A stretch of 64,000 nucleotides of DNA from Cryobacterium sp. CG_9.6 (lineage in GTDB: Bacteria; Actinomycetota; Actinomycetes; Actinomycetales; Microbacteriaceae): contig NZ_JARXUZ010000001.1 in NCBI RefSeq assembly GCF_029893365.1, forward strand, positions 1,612,001-1,676,000, read 5' to 3'. Every line of letters starts with the position of its first letter. Positions within the stretch are counted from its first letter, which is position 1. The position numbers were made by a program, and so were the translations under genes. Of this stretch, positions 1 through 8,253 are shown one piece after another. The notes under the pieces are model-generated. The model was not told the DNA's origin, searched no databases, and saw only the letters and a program-made list of their open reading frames with translations.

Positions 1-1
1 G

Positions 2-1123
2 TATGCCCCGTCGACGTTGGGGTCGTTCCTGCGGTCGTTCACGTTTGGTCACGTCCGGCAGCTGGACGCCGTCGCCTGGCGGTGGCTGGTCAACGTCGCC
101 GCACACACCCCGATCGTGGCGGGCATCGACGACTATGCCCTTGTGGACATCGACGACACGATCAAGGAAGTCCACGGATATCAGAAGCAAGGCTCCGGTT
201 ACGGCTACTCCGGAGTGCGCGGCTTGAACGCTCTGATCGGCATCGTCTCCACACCCCAGGCGGCACCGATCATCGTCGGCTCCCGGCTGCGGAAAGGCGC
301 GGCAGGTTCCCCGCGCGGCGCGGGAAAGTTCGTCGGGGATGTCCTCGCCACCGTGAAACGCCTCCGCAGCCAGACGGCCACCGGCCTCGTGCTGCTGCGC
401 GCGGACAGCGCGTTCTATGGGCACGCGGTCGTCGCCGCCGCGCACCGGGCTGGCGCAAAAGTGTCCATCACGGCACGCATGGACCCGGCCGTTAAGCGCG
501 CCATCGGCACGATCACCGATGACCAATGGACGACCATCAACTACACCGATGCGATCCGGGACGAGGCCACCGGCGCGTGGATATCGTCCGCCGAGGTCGC
601 GGAAGTCGTGTTCACCGCGTTCAGCTCGCGCAAGAAGGCCGAACGCATCGTGGGGCGCCTGGTCGTGCGCCGGATCCCGGAACTGAATCAGAAGGCGACC
701 GAAGGGCAGCCGACCCTGTTTGACACGCATCGGTTTCATGCGTTCTTCACCACCAGCGACCTGGACACTGTCACCGCGGACCAGACCCACCGGCAGCACG
801 CCATCATCGAGCAGATTAACGCCGACCTTAAGGACAGCGCGCTGGCGCACCTGCCATCAGGTGTGTTCACGGCCAACGCGGCCTGGCTCGTGCTGGCCAC
901 GATCGCCTTCAACCTTTCGCGCGCCGTTGGTTCGCTGGCCGGCAGCGATCTCGGCAAGGCACGCAGCGGCACCATTCGTCGCAAACTCATCAGCATCCCC
1001 GCCCGCATCTCCACCTCGGCACGCAGGATCACCCTGCACCTCCCCGCCAACTGGCCATGGAAACCCGGATGGACGACCGCGTTCGCGGCGGCCTGCGGCC
1101 CGCCGCAAACCGCCGCCACCTAA
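2..1123 (+). CDS. IS1380-type transposase, 5' end cut off by window edge
   Basis: This is the C-terminal part (about 373 residues) of a DDE transposase resembling the IS1380 family. The frame is open from base 2, so the real start lies upstream of the window; the TTG at 17 is internal. Counting from that TTG, candidate DDE residues are Asp44 or Asp46 in the DDYALVDIDD stretch, Asp130 in ADSAFYG, and Glu265 in the HAIIEQINADLKD segment that is characteristic of these enzymes. The C-terminus is Arg-rich, as in many actinobacterial members. It ends with TAA at 1121-1123. Only one side of the element can be seen, so its inverted repeats cannot be defined. Whether the copy is intact is unknown. 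Confidence 0.85.
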   Translation, partial: YAPSTLGSFLRSFTFGHVRQLDAVAWRWLVNVAAHTPIVAGIDDYALVDIDDTIKEVHGYQKQGSGYGYSGVRGLNALIGIVSTPQAAPIIVGSRLRKGAAGSPRGAGKFVGDVLATVKRLRSQTATGLVLLRADSAFYGHAVVAAAHRAGAKVSITARMDPAVKRAIGTITDDQWTTINYTDAIRDEATGAWISSAEVAEVVFTAFSSRKKAERIVGRLVVRRIPELNQKATEGQPTLFDTHRFHAFFTTSDLDTVTADQTHRQHAIIEQINADLKDSALAHLPSGVFTANAAWLVLATIAFNLSRAVGSLAGSDLGKARSGTIRRKLISIPARISTSARRITLHLPANWPWKPGWTTAFAAACGPPQTAAT

Positions 1124-1523
1124 CCACCAGCCACCCGGCGAACGAAGACTTGGAACACCACCGGCAGCAAGGTCGGCAGCCTCGCCCTGCCCGCCACCAA
1201 AAACCACGATCTGAATTCAGTGACGCCGATCAGTCAAGGCAGACCGGTGGATCGAGGTTTACACTCTGGCCACTCTGGCCACTCTGACCCCTCTGACCGG
1301 CGGTGCGTGGCGACTGATGGAACGCTCTCAGGTGATTACGCTGAAATCTACGAACAGCAAGGCCGCCATGTGAGCCTCAGAGACCGTCGTAGTCGACAAG
1401 CGTGAGTTGCGCTTCTCGACACCACCGACGAGTTCTCGATTGAGGACGTCCATCCGCCACGGGGACTCCCACTGAGTTGTAGGTGTACTGTGCTCTCCAG
1501 ATTCGTGGACGAGAGGTCTGGAA
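1124..1523. other. 400-base stretch without a gene: presumed IS1380 3' end plus flank
   Basis: No convincing gene was found here. The first part is probably the 3' non-coding end of the IS1380-like element, whose terminal repeat cannot be fixed without the other end. A degenerate 9-base tandem repeat lies at 1264-1298. The last 50 bases lead into the membrane-protein gene at 1524. Short reading frames on both strands (for example 1328-1573 minus) have no recognisable domain and no clear ribosome binding site. Confidence 0.5.
1264..1298. repeat. Short degenerate tandem repeat (about 4 units)
   Basis: Two perfect copies of CTCTGGCCA (1264-1272, 1273-1281) are followed by two copies of CTCTGACC (1282-1289, 1291-1298), separated by a single C. 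The array lies about 140 bases after the IS1380 transposase stop, so it may belong to the element end or mark the junction with host DNA. Confidence 0.6.
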
Positions 1524-2171
1524 ATGACGAAAACGGACGCAAGCGAACTCAACACTAAAGTCCTCCTGATCACCGGCGCTGTGCTTACTGCTGTCCTGAT
1601 CGTCTTGACTGTTCTAGTGACGCTACTTGCTCAGCAGCCAGTGGAGTTACCAGCCGAGCTTGCGCTCACCGTGTGGATGCTCCTCGGGCTGTCGGTTCTG
1701 CTCGTTGTTCTGACGCTGGTTGCCTGGACTGCTCGCGTCATGAACGGCAAAGCCAACCGCGGCGCTCTCAGCCTGCCGGACGGCAGCATCAGCGCCGTGA
1801 TTGCGCTGTTGCTTCTTCTTCTTTTCGCTTTTTCGTCCATATTTTTATTCAGCGAAGTCAGCGCCAATGAATCAAGCGGCCTCACATCAACAGGGGTTTC
1901 GGACAGCGCCCTGGCAGGTTTCAGCCCCGAAAGAATTCTCAGTATCAACGTTGCCACCGTTGGAGCAGCTGATGGAACCGGTCGCACGTACGACGTCGTG
2001 TTGGCGCCGGCCTCAGGCGCAAGCACCGACTTCGCCAAGACGCTTTTCTCCACGCTGTCGACTGTTGTCGTGGCCGTGGTTGGTTTCTACTTTGGGCAGC
2101 GCGCCGCGACATCCGGTATGCGAGCAGGCAAAGTCGTGAAGTCCTCGGCCGGCGTGCAGCAACTGCCGTGA
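1524..2171 (+). CDS. Small multi-spanning membrane protein of unknown function
   Basis: The protein has 215 residues and I do not recognise a named family. Hydrophobic segments are visible at about residues 12-36, 46-68 and 92-112, and near the C-terminus (about 175-192, ending GFYFGQRA). A Ser/Gly/Thr-rich, probably extracytoplasmic, loop of about 65 residues separates the last two. A short LPDG-S segment directly before the third membrane helix and the FYFGxRA end recur in unrelated-looking bacterial membrane proteins, which suggests a shared membrane module. The start is ATG with a weak GGA upstream. It converges with the AlkD-like gene 60 bases away. It could be an accessory gene carried with the neighbouring mobile DNA. 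Confidence 0.6.
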   Translation: MTKTDASELNTKVLLITGAVLTAVLIVLTVLVTLLAQQPVELPAELALTVWMLLGLSVLLVVLTLVAWTARVMNGKANRGALSLPDGSISAVIALLLLLLFAFSSIFLFSEVSANESSGLTSTGVSDSALAGFSPERILSINVATVGAADGTGRTYDVVLAPASGASTDFAKTLFSTLSTVVVAVVGFYFGQRAATSGMRAGKVVKSSAGVQQLP

Positions 2172-2231
2172 GACGTGGGGGTACGAGTTCACGGATCGCA
2201 GGGTGCGGCGCTTCTCAGCGGATGTCCACTG

Positions 2232-2726
2232 TCAGGCGGCCGCTAATTTGGCCGTGATGGCGTGGGCGGCTCGGCGTAGCCAGGGGTTGCCGTCCTGAGC
2301 CCACCGCACCAGCGCTGCCTCCGCCCGTTTGCGGTCGGATCCGCGGAGCGCGTCGATCAAAGGGGCCACCACGTCGAACGTGAGTGGATCACTGATTTCT
2401 TGCAGCACTGCACCGCGGAGAAACCCCTCGATTCGGGTGAGGTCAGTGTTGTTCAGCAGAGCGAGACTGCCCTGCAACAGCACAATGGCCGCCAGGCGGC
2501 GTTCGAAGACGGGCACGTTCCAGAGTTCGCTACTCAGCGCGGTTACCTCGTCGTGCGTCATGTTCTTGTGCCGATTGTTCAGGTCGCGGACCGTGCCCCG
2601 AATGGCACCCACAGAGGCGCCGTAGAACTCCAGCTCATGTCCCCACAAGGCGCTCGACGCGGCCGCGCGCTCCCACGTGGCTTCGTACTGCAGGGCGCGA
2701 TCCACGAAATCGCCGGCGTCGCTCAT
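2232..2726 (-). CDS. AlkD-like DNA alkylation repair HEAT protein, C-terminally shortened
   Basis: The protein has 164 residues made of helical HEAT-like repeats. The segment LWNVPVFERRLAAIVLL matches the AlkD pattern of Leu-Trp followed by a charged helix and AAI-L. The region around DPLTFDVVAPLI corresponds to the part of AlkD that holds the catalytic Asp, and GNPWLRRAAH matches the later WLRRA motif. Family members remove N3- and N7-alkylated bases and usually have about 230 residues, so about 70 C-terminal residues are missing here and the stop follows shortly after WLRRA. Only 60 bases separate it from the convergent membrane-protein gene, leaving no room for the lost part. It is possibly a decayed gene next to the insertion sequence. 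Confidence 0.6.
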   Translation of the reverse strand: MSDAGDFVDRALQYEATWERAAASSALWGHELEFYGASVGAIRGTVRDLNNRHKNMTHDEVTALSSELWNVPVFERRLAAIVLLQGSLALLNNTDLTRIEGFLRGAVLQEISDPLTFDVVAPLIDALRGSDRKRAEAALVRWAQDGNPWLRRAAHAITAKLAAA

Positions 2727-2887
2727 TCCTCTATTCTGCGCCTCCGGATTGCGACTGCGTGGCTCGCTGTCTCGTGGGATGGTGTCGTGAGGCAGGAAAG
2801 GTGTCCGTGGTTCAGCACGCCGGGACCGGTCGCTCTCGGCCCGCCTCGACCTCGGAATTTGTCAAGGCGAATGAGGCCAGTGGGAGT

Positions 2888-3895
2888 TTAGGCGGCTAGT
2901 TCGAGCCCTTCGTTCTCGGTGGGTTTGTCGGCTGGTTTGTTGATCCAAGCCGTCGCGGGAATGGACAGGATCTTTGGTGCGTGGCTGGTGCTGAATCGCT
3001 CGGGGAAGCGTGCGCGGGCCGCCTCCAACGTCGCTGTTCGTTCGATGGCCTTCGCCTCGGCGAGGCCGTAGTGCACGTCGGCGGGCGTGTTCAGGCCGAT
3101 TCCGGAGTGGCGATGCTCGTGGTTGTAGCCATCGACGAACGAGGCCAGGAACGTCTTCGCGTCGGCGAGGGAGCCGAATCGTTCGGGGAACGTCGGAGCG
3201 AATTTCAGGGTCTTGAACCACGCCTCGCTATAGGGATTATCGTTACTCACCCGCGGCCTCGAATGCGACTTGGTGACCTCCAGATCCGACAGCAACGCCG
3301 CGACGGTCTTGGACGTCATCGACGTGCCGCGGTCGGCGTGCACGACCTGCGGGAGGCCGTGAATGCCGAAGATTTCTTTCATCATGTCCACCGCTAGCTC
3401 TCCCGATTCTGAGGCGTGAACATACGCGCCGACGATGTAGCGCGAGTAAATATCGATCATCACGTAAGCATCGAAGTACTTCCCCTTGACCGGGCCAGCA
3501 AGCTTCGTAATATCCCAGCTGAGTACCTGGCCCGGTCCCGTGGCGATCAATTCGGGGATCGCCCGTGCCGGGTGGCGGGCCAGGCGGCGACGGTCCTTGA
3601 CCTGCTGATTCTCGTTCAACACCCGATACATCGTTGAAATGGAGCACAAGTAGGTGCCCGCATCGAGCAGCTGCGCGTAGATCTGGATCGGCGGCAGGTC
3701 AACGAACGAGTCCGAATTGACGACGTCGAGAATCTGCCGGCGGTCGACATCATCGATCTTGTTCGCCGGGATCGGCGCCGGCCCGGCCACCGGGATGCGT
3801 GGTTTCCGGGTGGCGGTCGCGCGAGGGATCCCGACCAAGTCGGCCGCGACGCGAGTCGAGATCCCTCGGCTGGCCAGTTCGCGATACGCGGTCAT
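2888..3895 (-). CDS. IS3-family transposase OrfB (integrase-core domain)
   Basis: This protein of 335 residues carries the DDE catalytic domain that cuts and joins the element ends. An HTH_21-like region lies at about residues 45-100, followed by the rve core. The catalytic residues are visible as Asp128 (SWDITKL), Asp188 (HADRGTSMTS) and Glu224 (NPYSEAWFKTLK). The C-terminus has the usual YNHEHRHSGIGLNTPADVH pattern. Its ATG shares one base with the TAA of orfA (TAATG, 3893-3897), so reinitiation after orfA is possible alongside the programmed -1 frameshift commonly used by IS3 elements; I see no A6G slippery run beside the overlap. The gene appears intact. Confidence 0.93.
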   Translation of the reverse strand: MTAYRELASRGISTRVAADLVGIPRATATRKPRIPVAGPAPIPANKIDDVDRRQILDVVNSDSFVDLPPIQIYAQLLDAGTYLCSISTMYRVLNENQQVKDRRRLARHPARAIPELIATGPGQVLSWDITKLAGPVKGKYFDAYVMIDIYSRYIVGAYVHASESGELAVDMMKEIFGIHGLPQVVHADRGTSMTSKTVAALLSDLEVTKSHSRPRVSNDNPYSEAWFKTLKFAPTFPERFGSLADAKTFLASFVDGYNHEHRHSGIGLNTPADVHYGLAEAKAIERTATLEAARARFPERFSTSHAPKILSIPATAWINKPADKPTENEGLELAA

Positions 3896-4329
3896 TACGG
3901 CTTCGTGTGCGGTGTTTCGTCCCGCGAGCTCTTCGAAAGACTTTCGAGTAGCTCGTGCATTTTTGACATGATTTCAAGCGCCACCCCCGTCGTTTCGAGG
4001 CGTTGCTCGGTCTTGCTCAGCTGGCGGCGCAGCCGGGCGATTTCCGCTTGTTCCGGCGTTAACCGACCAATCTTCTCGCCGGGTTTCTTCCCCGCAAGAA
4101 CACCGGCGTCACGCAGCTTTCGCCACTCCGTGATCTGCGAGGAGTAGAGCCCTTCGGCGCGCAGATACGCACCGCCCTCATGGGCTTTGATGGCCGCGTC
4201 ATACGCAGCCAGATAGGCAAGCTTCTGTGCTGGGCTGAACGACCTTCTCGAGGTCGGACCACCAGCTCGGGGTCCGGGACTACTCATATGACTATCGTCG
4301 CGCACGGCGATCAAAGACGGGCTGGACAT
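3895..4329 (-). CDS. IS3-family transposase OrfA (DNA-binding part)
   Basis: The protein has 144 residues. The N-terminal half (RRSFSPAQKLAYLAAYD, then an ITEWRKLRDAG helix) is the HTH_Tnp_1-like domain that binds the element ends. The second half, rich in Leu, Gln and Arg (ARLRRQLSKTEQRLETT), is a predicted leucine-zipper coiled coil used for multimerisation. An alternative ATG exists 14 codons further in (4287). It overlaps the orfB start by one base. The inverted repeat end lies 54 bases upstream, which leaves space for the element promoter. Confidence 0.9.
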   Translation of the reverse strand: MSSPSLIAVRDDSHMSSPGPRAGGPTSRRSFSPAQKLAYLAAYDAAIKAHEGGAYLRAEGLYSSQITEWRKLRDAGVLAGKKPGEKIGRLTPEQAEIARLRRQLSKTEQRLETTGVALEIMSKMHELLESLSKSSRDETPHTKP

Positions 4330-4482
4330 GGTTATGATTCCTGATTCTCGCCCTACGTCAAACGGCGGACTTGCTCTTAGCTACTGGCCTCACCCAACCC
4401 TGACACGTAGGGCCTCGACGACGTCATGTCGGCATTCACCCTCGCTTAGCCAGCGAGCGCTAGGGTGCTGCGGAAGCTCGGA

Positions 4483-5463
4483 CTAGGCGGGGATGGAGTG
4501 CATCAGTCCGTCCAGTCGCTGGTAGCTCGTCTCCATTCCGGCGGTCATACCTGTCGCAAGGATCGCGTCTCGCTGTTCTATCGTGGTGTAGCTGATGACG
4601 AGCGAGAGCAGAGTTCCGCCGTCGACAGCTGTGAGCGTGAGTTCGTTCAGGGTCGCCGGGAAGTCCGTGCCGATCATGGCCTCCGTCGTAACGGCGCGGT
4701 CCGGCTCTTCAGACTCGAGCAGCTCGCCAGTGAAACCGAATCGTTCATCGCCTCCATCCCGTTGCCACTCGTAGCGGTAGCTCTCTCCGATGTTGGTCGC
4801 CACCTCGCAGACGGGCATCGACCATCCGTCTGGCCCGAGTAACCACTGCTGCATGAGGCCAGCATCGGCATGCGCCCGCCACACCTGGTGAACGGAGCCG
4901 CGAATGACCCGGCACACCCGCACCTGGGTATCGCTAAGTACTCGCGCCTCCGCTGGACGATCGGCGGCGAACGAGGCCGAATCGGCCAGCACGCTGTCGA
5001 TCTGGGCCATGGCTTGACGCGTGCCCTCGAGCATTCCCATGTCAAGGAGTTGCTGCATGTGCTCAGGGGTGTTGAAGCGCGACGTCGTGCGCAGGCGGCT
5101 CCCGCCAGCGGTCTCCTCGAAAGCGAAGTGCACCCGTGTCGTCGGAAGGTGCGGGTTCGACGCGCCCGCGGCATCCGCAAAGTGGTCACGTACGTCGAAT
5201 GTGTGGGGTGCGTCGGCCGCGGTCCACTCCCAGCATCCGTAGTGCTGGTCTCCGTCGGGGCCGGTCATAACGTAGATGCTGCGACCGCCGGCCACGGCGT
5301 CGTGCCGGAGAAAGGTTGCCGGATAGGTCGGCGGACCCCAGAACCGCTCGATCTGGCGGGGATCGGTATAGGCATCCCAGACCCGACGCAGGGACGCCGA
5401 GAAGTCGGCGACGATCGTGAGGGTGAGCAGGTCGAGATCTGTCTCGATGGACGTGACAGGCAT
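4483..5463 (-). CDS. Tandem SRPBCC/AHSA1-domain protein
   Basis: The protein has 326 residues consisting of two START-like (AHSA1/SRPBCC) domains in a row, about 10-160 and 175-322. The first shows SLRRVWDAYTDPRQIERFWGP and the second VHQVWRAHADAGLMQQWLLGP, the typical N-terminal helix and tryptophan of this fold, so the gene arose by internal duplication or fusion. Such domains bind hydrophobic ligands or act as co-chaperones; here the ligand is unknown. The start is supported by AAAGGAG a few bases before ATG 5463. It is divergent from the DHFR-fold reductase gene, with 103 bases between them. Genes like this often sit beside an ArsR-type regulator, but none is present here. Confidence 0.85.
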   Translation of the reverse strand: MPVTSIETDLDLLTLTIVADFSASLRRVWDAYTDPRQIERFWGPPTYPATFLRHDAVAGGRSIYVMTGPDGDQHYGCWEWTAADAPHTFDVRDHFADAAGASNPHLPTTRVHFAFEETAGGSRLRTTSRFNTPEHMQQLLDMGMLEGTRQAMAQIDSVLADSASFAADRPAEARVLSDTQVRVCRVIRGSVHQVWRAHADAGLMQQWLLGPDGWSMPVCEVATNIGESYRYEWQRDGGDERFGFTGELLESEEPDRAVTTEAMIGTDFPATLNELTLTAVDGGTLLSLVISYTTIEQRDAILATGMTAGMETSYQRLDGLMHSIPA

Positions 5464-5566
5464 GATGCTCCTTTCGGTTGGGTGTCCGCTGGAGCAGCAT
5501 CTTCCTCAATGAGGAGGATGTCAAGGCGGTCGAAGGGTGCCACAATCGACGACGAAAGGATCGTAG

Positions 5567-6238
5567 ATGCCGAACACCACCTGCCACATGTCGATCTCGC
5601 TCGATGGCTTTGTTGCCGGGCCGGAACAGAGTCACGAGCATCCGCTCGGAAAGCGCGGACTCGAACTGCACGCCTGGCACACGGGCGACGAGCGTGCCAC
5701 CGAGGCTGATGCCGTAGCCGCCAGCTGGCTCATGCGTCCGCGCGGCGCGTACATCATGGGGCGAAACATGTTCGGGCCCATCCGCGGCGACTGGGACGGC
5801 GAGTGGAGGGGATGGTGGGGGCCCGAACCGCCCTATCACGCACCCGTTTTCGTGCTCACGCATTACCCCCGCGAACCGATCGAGATGGAGGGCGGCACCA
5901 CCTTCCACTTCGTCACCGGGGGATTCGACGATGCCTACAGGCAGGCGCGGGAGGTGGCTGGCGGGGCCGGCGTCGATGTTGCAGGCGGCGCCTCCACCGT
6001 GCGGCAGGCACTCCTCGCCGGAGTTGTGGACGAACTCACGCTCGACATTGCCCCCGTTTTGCTCGGATCGGGTGAGCGCATCTTCGACGGCATCGACTCT
6101 TTCGGGTTCGAGCCGGTGGAGGTGCTGTCTTCGCCGCTGGCCACGCACATCCGCTATCGCCGACGGAGACACCGGGTGCCACGGCCGTCAGTGCGAAGAC
6201 CGGGCCCCGATGCTGCGCAGGCTAACGGCCAGTGCTGA
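5567..6238 (+). CDS. DHFR/RibD C-terminal-domain family reductase with odd C-terminal tail
   Basis: The protein has 223 residues. The N-terminus CHMSISLDGFVAG and the segment GRNMFGP are typical of the RibD-C/dihydrofolate-reductase-like family of NADPH reductases; VAGGASTVRQALLAGVVDELTLDIAPVLLG is the conserved later block. The physiological substrate is unknown for most stand-alone members. AAAGGA lies 7 bases before the ATG. Family members usually stop soon after the strand written here as THIRYR; this one continues with about 26 Arg/Pro-rich residues and overlaps the convergent esterase gene by 17 bases. A lost stop codon (for example TGA to CGA directly after THIRYR) would explain the tail, but this is inference. 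Confidence 0.8.
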   Translation: MPNTTCHMSISLDGFVAGPEQSHEHPLGKRGLELHAWHTGDERATEADAVAASWLMRPRGAYIMGRNMFGPIRGDWDGEWRGWWGPEPPYHAPVFVLTHYPREPIEMEGGTTFHFVTGGFDDAYRQAREVAGGAGVDVAGGASTVRQALLAGVVDELTLDIAPVLLGSGERIFDGIDSFGFEPVEVLSSPLATHIRYRRRRHRVPRPSVRRPGPDAAQANGQC

Positions 6239-8021
6239 CGCGGGGCTGCCCGTAGCTCCGTCCCGGACCGTTGTTCTCGACCAGACCGGCCGCTCGCACA
6301 TGATCCGAGTGCATACCGAACGAGTCGGCGATGCGGGGAACCCAGCAGGCGTCATTGTGGCGTCCCGCCGAGTAGACGGCCCAGGTGTGGTCAACACCCT
6401 TGTTGGTGAGGAGGGTGTCCATGCCTCGGGCAGCCTCATCGAACGCGTAGTCGTCGAATTCGCACGCGTCGAAGAAGAAGTCATACTTCGACAGCGCCTG
6501 GCGAGACATGCCCGCGACGACCGTCAGCGGGGACTTGAGCTGAGCATCCGGACCACCCGGCGAGGTGACACCGACCTGGGCGGCGGACAGATTGAGCGCT
6601 CCCATGTGGGAGGCCACCGACGAGAACAGCTTCGGGTACGCGAGGGCCAGAGAGTACGCACCAAACCCGCCCATGGACACGCCGGACAGGCCGCGGTAGG
6701 CGCGCTTCGCTATTGTGCGGTATTCGTCGTCGACCTGGGGGATCAGATCGTTGACGAACATGGTTCGCCAGGGCGTCCCATTCTCGTGGTCGGCGTACCA
6801 GAGCGATTCGCCGTCTGGCATGATCACGATAGATTCGGCTAGGCCACCGTCCGTGTAGAGCTTGTCGAGCTTCGTACCGAAGTCACGCGGTTCCCATTCG
6901 CGGCTGCCGCCATTGAAGCCATGCAGCAGGTAGACCACGGGGAATTCGCGGTTCGGTTCGGTGAAGTACGACGGGGGAAGGTACGTGACGTACTCGCGAC
7001 GCTTGCCCTCGGTGGCGGATTCCACGTAGTCGCGGAAGAAGCGGGAATGGTTACCCAGTTCCGTTTGTGAAGCAGGATCGACCGTGAGGAATTCTTGGCT
7101 GGTGGGCGTGAAGTCGAACGGCGCTCCGTCTCGGCTGCCGCTGATCGTGCGGTTGGTGTCAACGAGCAGACGTCCGTCGCTGCTCTGCACGATCTCCACG
7201 CTCGCATCGGTCAGGGTCAGAGTGCCCGACTCGGCCACCCAATCCCTCAGCTCCCGCTCGCGACGATCCAGGTCGCGACCGTCGTGGAAATAGCTGTCGG
7301 CGAGAGTTGCCAGATAAGCGTCAATGTCGCCAGCAGCGAGAGCGGATGCCTGCTCCGCCAACATTTCGGTGATCCAACCGGTTGTCGACGGGTCAGCCAG
7401 AGGCCCCGAGATGCCGAGTACGGTCTCGCGCAGGGCGTCCTTGGAGAAGAGGCCGACGGGGCCCTGATACCAGCCACCGCCACCGCTCATATCGTAGAGG
7501 CGCACGGCCAGGGTGTTAGTCCCGCCGAATACCGGGGCGTCGGCCGGAACCGGGTAGGAGCGCTGCTCGAACCACTGACTCTTGGCGTTGGGTGGCAGTG
7601 AGCCCGAACCACCGATCCGCGCGCCGTTGAGGTACACCTCGTCGACGTCGTCCATGAATCCCATTGATGCGACGAGGTTCGTGCCTTCCGCTCCGGCCGG
7701 CAGGTCGAAGGTGAGCCGGTACCACCCGAAGCCGTCATAGTCGGCGAATTGTTCCCCGCCACCAATCTGAGGAACATCCACTGCAGACCACGCCGAGTCG
7801 TCGAATGCGGGGGCTGCCCAGGCGAGATCGTCGCCGAGAGAGAACTGCCACTGGCCGGACAGGTCGAGGTTCACCGTGGACTCCCCAGCAGCAACGGCTG
7901 GCGACACAGTGCCGCCCAGTGTCAAGGGTGCAACGATGACAGCGAAGGTGACCGCGGCTGCCGTCAGGATCTTGCGGGCAGACGGCCGGCCGCTCCGAGG
8001 ATGTGTTCGATTCTGGTCCAT
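6222..8021 (-). CDS. Secreted three-part esterase (sugar-binding, NTF2-like and esterase domains)
   Basis: The protein has 599 residues from the ATG at 8021, which has GGAG close upstream; the reading frame is open for 60 more codons but these look non-coding. A signal peptide is visible (Arg-rich start, then a hydrophobic run to PAVAA at about 45). Residues about 50-210 resemble the beta-sandwich sugar-binding domain of family 2 glycosidases (LDLSGQWQFSLG, GFGWYRLTFDLP). About 215-320 looks NTF2/SnoaL-like. About 335-590 is an esterase-D/antigen-85-like alpha/beta hydrolase with YLLHGFNGG and the nucleophile in GLSGVSMGG, and a His near RHNDACW. It probably removes acyl groups from carbohydrate substrates outside the cell. 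Confidence 0.85.
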   Translation of the reverse strand: MDQNRTHPRSGRPSARKILTAAAVTFAVIVAPLTLGGTVSPAVAAGESTVNLDLSGQWQFSLGDDLAWAAPAFDDSAWSAVDVPQIGGGEQFADYDGFGWYRLTFDLPAGAEGTNLVASMGFMDDVDEVYLNGARIGGSGSLPPNAKSQWFEQRSYPVPADAPVFGGTNTLAVRLYDMSGGGGWYQGPVGLFSKDALRETVLGISGPLADPSTTGWITEMLAEQASALAAGDIDAYLATLADSYFHDGRDLDRRERELRDWVAESGTLTLTDASVEIVQSSDGRLLVDTNRTISGSRDGAPFDFTPTSQEFLTVDPASQTELGNHSRFFRDYVESATEGKRREYVTYLPPSYFTEPNREFPVVYLLHGFNGGSREWEPRDFGTKLDKLYTDGGLAESIVIMPDGESLWYADHENGTPWRTMFVNDLIPQVDDEYRTIAKRAYRGLSGVSMGGFGAYSLALAYPKLFSSVASHMGALNLSAAQVGVTSPGGPDAQLKSPLTVVAGMSRQALSKYDFFFDACEFDDYAFDEAARGMDTLLTNKGVDHTWAVYSAGRHNDACWVPRIADSFGMHSDHVRAAGLVENNGPGRSYGQPRVSTGR

Positions 8022-8253
8022 GCTCTCCAACTTCACTGTTGTGAACGGACGCTTGACGGAGTCTCCGTCAACGTTCCCAATTGCGCCGAATTGAACCCTG
8101 ATCAGTTCAAAGACAACCGTCTGAAACGTTAGTGGGAACGTGCACAGAAAATCAAGGGAGGACGTCGGTCCGTCACCTAATGGTGACTTTGCAGCGGACA
8201 TCCGCTCTTATGATGTTGCTCGACCGTGCGCCACCAATCAGGGTTGGGGTGAC

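Larger units (their letters stand above)
2872..4392 (-). mobile_element. Complete IS3-family insertion sequence, 1521 bp
   Basis: Both ends begin 5'-TGAGGCCAGT: at 2872-2881 on the plus strand and, inverted, at 4383-4392. IS3-family elements typically start TG and end CA. The element encloses orfA and orfB on the minus strand and has the usual size for the family. No 3- to 5-base target duplication is visible: the left flank ends GCGAA and the right flank begins CCCAA. That is unusual for a simple insertion and suggests later recombination or deletion at one side. The inner parts of the repeats diverge after the first 10-12 bases. Confidence 0.8.

Noticed and set aside
3890-3980. Programmed -1 frameshift site for the IS3 transposase
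   Set aside because: No A6G-type heptamer next to the overlap; only a five-A run (TCAAAAATG) is present, so I do not call it.
5186-6172. 328-residue minus-strand frame across the DHFR gene
   Set aside because: It overlaps two clearly identified genes and has no recognisable domain.
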